DNA of 64,000 nt, taken from the NCBI GenBank assembly GCA_027186245.1, contig CP114499.1, forward strand, positions 7,507,001 through 7,571,000. The letters are read 5' to 3'. Below are positions 58,733 through 64,000 of this stretch, one piece after another (the stretch's first letter is position 1; the number at the start of each line of letters is the position of its first letter). The notes under the pieces are model-generated. The model saw nothing but the letters and a program-made list of their open reading frames with translations, was not told the origin of the DNA and did not search any database. The DNA comes from Coriaria nepalensis (Eukaryota; Streptophyta; Magnoliopsida; Cucurbitales; Coriariaceae). Made by a program: the position numbers and the translations under genes.

Positions 58733-59988
58733 CTATACTAGAAGCGCAAGACTCTCCTGAAAGGAATGCACGGATGAGAGGCCGTCTTCAATAACAATTT
58801 CCCTCTGCACTAGAGTATCTGGGTCAACCAAAACCAGATTACCGTCATTATCCCCCTGTATATAAGAGAAGACAAGCTCTCCATCCTCGGTGCAACCACA
58901 ATATTCTGTGAAGTCATAAAATCGCAGGAGCGATTCACTCCATGACTCCACGTCTCCATACTCTTGCATAACCCACACCCGAAGCCCATCGGGTGAATCT
59001 GCATTCAACATACCCAGGAGGGATCCTCTCATAGGAAACATATAGCAATCTACTTCGGAAGGGGTTTCGGGGCGGAATACATGGAATGTACTGTCAGAAA
59101 CCTTAAATGATATAATAAGGTAATTATCTTCTCCAGGTAAAATTGCAAACCAATTCAAGGCTCCATTCACGAAGCAAAAATCAAAATCAAAAGCAAGACC
59201 CATTATATCTAATCTATTATATTCCTTAGGAAGCTTGAACTCAACCTTTCTCCACGAATCCTCATTAACAGAGTAAACATCCGCTCGAATTTTCCTTTTC
59301 ACAACACTCAGCCTCACAATTTTATGGTCACCATTCTTGGCATCAAATCCAAATCCAACACGTATAGAATTGGAGCCAGAGATCGAACTAGTGTACCTGA
59401 ATTTCCTAATGGAAGGATTCCACAGAATGAAAGACTCGCCATGAGATGGACTAAGAAGTCCGCTAATTCCTCGGTGACCACTGAAAAGGAATACCCCATT
59501 GCAAGATCCGACCAACTTACCAATTCCCCTAGAGAACCCAGCATATTCTAGATTGTGACCAAAGGGCATCTCTGCAGTTTCACGAGGAACTAGATTTTGA
59601 TCAAGGATTTCAGAATATGAACGAGTGTTCGACGAATGTAGCATAAGATAACTACGTTCTCGATTTTCCTGTTTGAAGTTACTCAGACGTGTGATGATTT
59701 GAGGGCTGGAGATCATGTTGTCCCAAGATTTACAAACTACACGAATCCTAATTAGATCTTTTACCGAAAGCGCTTCAGGATTTCGAAGCAGAGGTCATGT
59801 TTGGCGAAGCAGTCTTCCATTTTAGTTTGGTAGTAAAATGTACCGGTAGGATCATTTACCTTCTTGGCGGCTGGCGGAGGAGCTTCCTCGGTTTTGGTTT
59901 CAGAAATAGGTTTATTTTCCGCTGCGGCGTCGTTGCTAGCGCCAGACGTAAGAGCTTGTAAAGCTGAAGGGGGACAATCATTTCCCAT
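58733..59988 (-). pseudogene. F-box protein (FBA/CPR1-type) with a frameshift in the F-box
   Basis: The large open frame (58733-59716) encodes the C-terminal F-box-associated domain: GSCNGVFLFSG, LWNPSIRKFR, VGFGFDAKNGDHKIVRL, YSVNEDSWRKVEF, FVNGALNWFAI, FDLS-like IISFKVSDSTF, LLRFYDFTEY. The F-box itself, MEDCFAKHDLCFEILKRF then VKDLIRIRVVCKSWDNM, spans 59820 to about 59700 but lies in two frames: one C appears to be lost in the KRFP codons at about 59765, giving a stop right after KRFR. Upstream, a 56-residue extension from 59988 is in frame with the F-box start and resembles the LIG1 first exon. If the lost base is a sequencing error, the gene would be an intact CPR1-like SCF adaptor. Otherwise only a protein lacking the F-box could start at 59716. 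Confidence 0.75.
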
Positions 59989-60381
59989 TTCGGCCGCTGT
60001 CGCATCCTCTGTGCATGTAAGAAACTCAAAAACAGATTGAAAACAGAGGTTTATCAATGTCGGTCGCCGGCCTTCTTCGAGTGAAGGGAAACCCCCGGAA
60101 GGCCAAGCCATTACAAGTTTTCCAGATCACTTCAATTACAGAGAAGCGTCCTTCTTATGGAAGGGAAAATAACTAACAACAAACAGAAAACTAATCTTGC
60201 TAACAACCCAGCGTAACGAACAAAGGCGTGTGCCTGGCGTGCATGGAATCCACGTCATCCCTTCACGCGTTAAGCAAGCGCACCGTTTCACTAATGCGCA
60301 GCGCTCCGTTTTATTCCTCAAATGAACCAACGGCTGAGATTAAGACGTAACGACAAATCCCAGCCGTTCAAGAACTATCCA
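59989..60381. other. Upstream region of the F-box gene
   Basis: The open frame of the F-box 5' exon extends in phase to an ATG at 60111. Otherwise no gene; this likely contains promoter sequence captured with the ligase-derived first exon. Confidence 0.4.
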
Positions 60382-60573
60382 TTACAGTGCAACCTTTTGA
60401 TCTGTGAGTTTCGCTATCGGTATCTTTGGAAGCAATCGAGTTAGGAGTGAGGTAGAAGAGGAATCTAGGGTTTTACGTTTCTTTTCTGCTGCGCCGGCGG
60501 CGCGAGCGCCAGACATAAGAGCATCGAAAGCTGAAGGGGGAGAATACATTGCTGCGACGAAACTAAGGTTCAA
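60382..60573 (-). pseudogene. DNA ligase 1 first-exon relic
   Basis: The minus-strand frame reads SPPSAFDALMSGARAAG, then EKKRKTLD, a strong match to the start of plant DNA ligase 1 (SAFDALMSNARAA in Arabidopsis), ahead of a Ser/Thr stretch and a stop. It lies 600 bases beyond the 3' end of the intact LIG1 copy, in the same orientation, so it is the 5' exon of a second, mostly lost copy. No following ligase exons are found until the fragment at 57690-58305. Confidence 0.75.
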
Positions 60574-61180
60574 GGGAATGAGAGAGAACTAGGTTCGATG
60601 GAAGGGAAACAAGTAAACACAATAAAAATATAATGAGGTGAATCGCATTATCGCAGCACCCCCCTGAACTCATGATCTTCTTGAGTTGGACTCGACTTCG
60701 ACCGAGATTGAGGGGTTGACGATTTTAGGCGTGCCCATTTGTTTTATATTTAGATTAGATGAGTTGAAAATACCATTAGTTTTGATTAGATCTAATGATT
60801 TAAAAAATGGTTAAAAATAATATGTAAGAAAGCGTATCCAAGTTGAACCTATCCCATATACATATATGAGGAAGCTGTAGATTGTGCATTTAACGTGTGG
60901 TTGTGTACAGAAGTTAAGAAGTACGATAATTCGTCAAGCATGAGAGAGAGCAGGTGATCAGCTACACATCATTTAATTAGACAGCCATACATTTGAGACT
61001 TGGTTAGAGAGTTTCGTCCTCTAAGACAACTATGCAGCTTAAATGTAAAACAAAAGATTTGACTAGACTTGACTATAATTAAGTACTATATTAATAATTA
61101 CTTAACTATTATACTATATTTGACTAGATATGGGCCAGTGCCGGAACATATTTCGGGGCACATGGCCTACCCTTCGTGCC
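60574..61180. other. Spacer 3' of LIG1
   Basis: Contains the LIG1 3' flank and the promoter side of the relic first exon. No ORF of interest. Confidence 0.5.
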
Positions 61181-64000
61181 TCATTCATTGCCTTGAGCAT
61201 CATACATAGCCGCAACCTAAAAGGTAAACAATAACTAAAGCTTGTTACAGAGCCCAGATGAATCAAAACTCGAAGGATCAAAAATAACAAGGATGCGATC
61301 GTGTTTTTCCACCTGCTCAGATGATGAGGCTTCCAATGGGGTCTTGTCATGTCTTACACGGACAAGACGGGGAAAGCGAAGAGAAATGCCCTTTCATCAG
61401 AAAGCATGAGAGAATTAGATGAAGAAAAAGTGAGAATTGGTAAAGAGAAGTTAGTAGAGTGCATGATAGAGTCAAATCAAAGTTAAACCTTATCGTCATC
61501 CACAATGCCCACTGCCGCTTTATATACAGGGCTAATGGTTAAGTTTGCAGATTTAACCTCCCAAACCTGGACAAGGTCCGAGTAAACTAAAAAATTTAAA
61601 ATAAAATAAACTAAAATATAATATAAATAAATAAAAAGAACTTTAAATAATATATATATATAGGTAGCATTACCTCACTGGGTTTGAACCATATATCTGG
61701 ATTTGGACTAATTGCTCCACACCGAAAGTCCGGCTAGAATTGAGAAAATAAAAAGTTGGAGATTAGCAAGTAAAATTAACTAGGGGACTTTATTTTATTT
61801 TTTATTTTTCAATACAATGAGATAATTATAAGACAGACCTCTGGTACTGGAATCACTTTAGAATGGAGACTAGCAGAAAGCGTTTCGAGCATTTTTTCCG
61901 AGAACCCACTTCCTATCAATCTTCAATGTCTCAATATTTGGCATGAACCAACAATAGAGCCTTACGGTATATGAAGAACAAGAAGAAACAAATGTTTCAA
62001 ACATGCACCCACCTATCTTGCAAATGCTCTGAAATTCTTCATTGACCTTATCATAACATGCAAGGAGAAAATTTCCATAGATACCTAAGAAAAGATACTA
62101 ATAAAATCACTAAAAAAAAATGGTTCTTATGGTGGTAATACTTGAGAAGATGAAGAAATGTAAGATAGAAAGTGAACACAAACACACATAAAAGGTGGAG
62201 AGTAAGAGATGCATGTACAATTTTTTACATGCAAGTACTTTGAAGTTACCTGTCCGTTTCCCTTGGCCATAAAAACCACCAATTGGTACCAGATCTAGTG
62301 AGTCCCCTGTACTGCAATGCAAAAACACCAAAAATTAAAAATACAAAAGAGATCACCCATGATTTTGAGGAAGAAAAAAAAAAAGATAGGGGTATTCTAA
62401 GCTTACTTATGAATGTAATCCTTTTTCAACTTTAACCAGCTAAGCGACCGCTTGGATGGCTCGTAGGTAGCATCTCTATCCAATGTCTTGATAATCAAAC
62501 CCTCACAACTACAACCAAAGAGGAATTGTTGATTTAATTCGATATAATGAGGAAAGTATGCAATGAAAACCTCCACCAGGGTTGCAACAAAAAAAAAAGA
62601 AAAAAAAGAAAATGGAAGACCGCTGATTAACAGAAATGTCAAGAAACTCCTGCATCTCTTGAAGATCATTTGTTGTTATGGCTGTTGCAAACTGAAAATA
62701 ACCAGGTTCTTCCACAAAAGAGTCGTAAAGGCGCTGCAAAATGCAAAAGGTTCACAACTATGAACGGATGAACAATCACATAGAAAAATAAAAAATAAGG
62801 ATGGCAGAGGCGAAAAAATGGTACCTCTCTACGAACTTTCAGTTGTTTCTCAATGAGGACCTGCCCATTGAGATATAATAAATCAAAAGCGAATATGCAC
62901 ACTTGAACCTTGATTTCACTCACAAGCACATTCTTGCGAGCTCGAGTACTTAGGTTCTGCATGAAACTCGGGTATTATTGAACCTTGCTATCAATCTGAA
63001 GGACCTCTAACAGTAAGACTATGGCCTATGGGTAATGGAGTAATTAAAATTGGATAAACTCTTTGAATAGCAGACATTCAATCAATATACAGCATATTTC
63101 ACAGAAATGCATACTTCAGGGAAATGCATATTTCAGTATGAAAGTTACAAAATGAGATCCAATACGATGGTGTTATTTTTACCTTGCTTAGGAAAATAAC
63201 TGATTATAGAATTCTACCAGGTGCATACAAATATGGAAAATACATTGATGCAGTTCTAAGAAACAAGACGACAAAACATTTCAAAAATAATTGCTCTCAT
63301 AATTTCCAGAGTAATCCTGTTTGAACAATCATCGATTTTGATGTCATGTTATTACCTGGAAAGGCAGAATCCTTTTTTCTTGACGATCATAAGCAACAAC
63401 TTCACAATCCAAAATAAATGATGTTACAGTCGGTTTCTTTAACCTGCAGATACAGCAGATTAAGCACCTATTAATGTAGCTTAGATATTAGTTAACTCAG
63501 AGAAATACAATCAAGTTGAAACTTCGCTTTCAACAGAGATTTAGACCTCTCTAAAATAAACATTTCCAAAAGATGAGAATAGTTTATCACAAAGTTAGGT
63601 CACCTATTGAAGATATGCAGAGAATTCTGTTGGAACATCCCCACAAGAACGTGGACATTTTTTGTTACACAATGAAACAGAAAACTTAAGTTCCACACAT
63701 ACACATATATACGTATGTATACATTAATGCCTCATTATTACACTTACCACGCATAAGCACATATATATAGTGCATAATAACAATAACTAGTCAACGACAA
63801 CATAAAGTCTACCTTGACGCTGCAATGACAACATCAGGAAACTTTCCGGTATTTCGTTCACCATTTCGACTGTATATCTCAACTGAACCGTTCTCCATAT
63901 AATGTATCTACTATCAGTGAGAAAAGTTATGGAACATAAAAATATATAACTAGCAGGAAGCAGTCACCCAACAGTGTTTCAGTAGTTACAGCCACCTGGG
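61181..64000 (-). CDS. LIG1: DNA ligase 1 (ATP-dependent), 3' part; runs off the right edge
   Basis: Twelve consecutive exons of a gene whose 5' half lies beyond 64000: 63813-63907, 63356-63443, 62825-62956, 62621-62733, 62407-62508, 62250-62311, 62013-62084, 61839-61912, 61674-61733, 61489-61566, 61313-61390, 61181-61216; all in phase. LIG1 seals Okazaki fragments and repair nicks. Visible are nucleotidyltransferase motif III ([16 protein letters not shown]), [11 protein letters not shown], IIIa ([12 protein letters not shown]), IV (CEGLIIKTL), V (WLKLKKDY), the OB-fold ([19 protein letters not shown]) and motif VI ([11 protein letters not shown]). The lysine-bearing exon is outside. The tail [13 protein letters not shown] is spliced from a 12-codon last exon and is shorter than in Arabidopsis. 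Residues diverge more than expected in places ([13 protein letters not shown] where others have YYRVGDSLNPD), so a paralogue is possible. Confidence 0.88.

Noticed and set aside
1..64000. CRISPR array, prokaryotic operons or biosynthetic cluster
   Set aside because: The window is plant nuclear DNA; repeats seen are microsatellites, LTR remnants and local duplicates, without regular spacers, and the genes belong to unrelated pathways.
1..64000. MicroRNA precursors (families miR156 to miR408 looked for by eye)
   Set aside because: No mature sequence of a conserved family was spotted; a systematic fold search was not possible.

Overview
This is nuclear DNA from a flowering plant, almost certainly a eudicot. 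The genes are split by short AT-rich introns and are separated by long AT-rich intergenic DNA with microsatellites and decayed LTR retrotransposons. All recognisable proteins are plant families: D-type cyclin, PRIN2, TBL acetyltransferase, GIS/ZFP-type C2H2 factor, NAT transporter, DUF4228 protein and F-box FBA protein. Species cannot be fixed from the window. Splice sites were placed by hand from frame continuity and consensus sequences; no alignment or search was run.

Layout. 0-6.8 kb is intergenic and holds the 3' end of a dead Copia element. At 6.9-7.6 kb is an intact single-exon C2H2 repressor-type factor (+). At 8.4-9.0 kb is a class III peroxidase pseudogene (-). At 11.5-13.7 kb is an intron-containing DEAD-box helicase (RH22-like) pseudogene (-), broken by a stop in Walker A and several frameshifts. 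At 14.75-15.37 kb is a broken KxDL-domain gene (-), head to head with an intact 14-exon DNA polymerase lambda gene (+, 15.67-18.64 kb). PRIN2 (+) and a plastid-type DCC/DUF393 protein (-) converge at 19.0-21.5 kb, followed by a degenerate tRNA-Asn. After 4 kb of AT-rich DNA comes CYCD1;1 (+, 25.9-27.9 kb). A long intergenic stretch surrounds a DUF4228 gene (-, 33.9-34.55 kb) and a possible solo LTR near 38.3-39.4 kb. A 14-exon NAT6/7 nucleobase transporter (-) occupies 40.2-43.1 kb. LSM12 (+, 44.6-46.4 kb) contains a clear U12-type AT-AC intron. A single-exon 366-residue protein with an IST1-like core (+) is at 47.2-48.3 kb and a TBL protein (+) at 49.4-50.8 kb. From 53.4 to 57.6 kb there is retrotransposon debris. 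The last 6 kb is a rearranged DNA ligase 1 locus: the 3' half of an intact-looking LIG1 (-) runs off the right edge, and downstream of it lie a LIG1 first-exon relic, an F-box gene whose 5' end resembles that first exon, and a further LIG1 relic.

Together the intact genes are ordinary housekeeping and regulatory genes: DNA repair and replication (POLL, LIG1), cell cycle (CYCD1), plastid transcription (PRIN2), RNA processing (LSM12) and wall acetylation (TBL). They do not form a pathway cluster. The most notable items are the AT-AC intron in LSM12, the LIG1/F-box rearrangement with apparent capture of a LIG1 first exon, the divergent IST1-like gene, and an unusually dense run of unprocessed pseudogenes between 8 and 15.4 kb.
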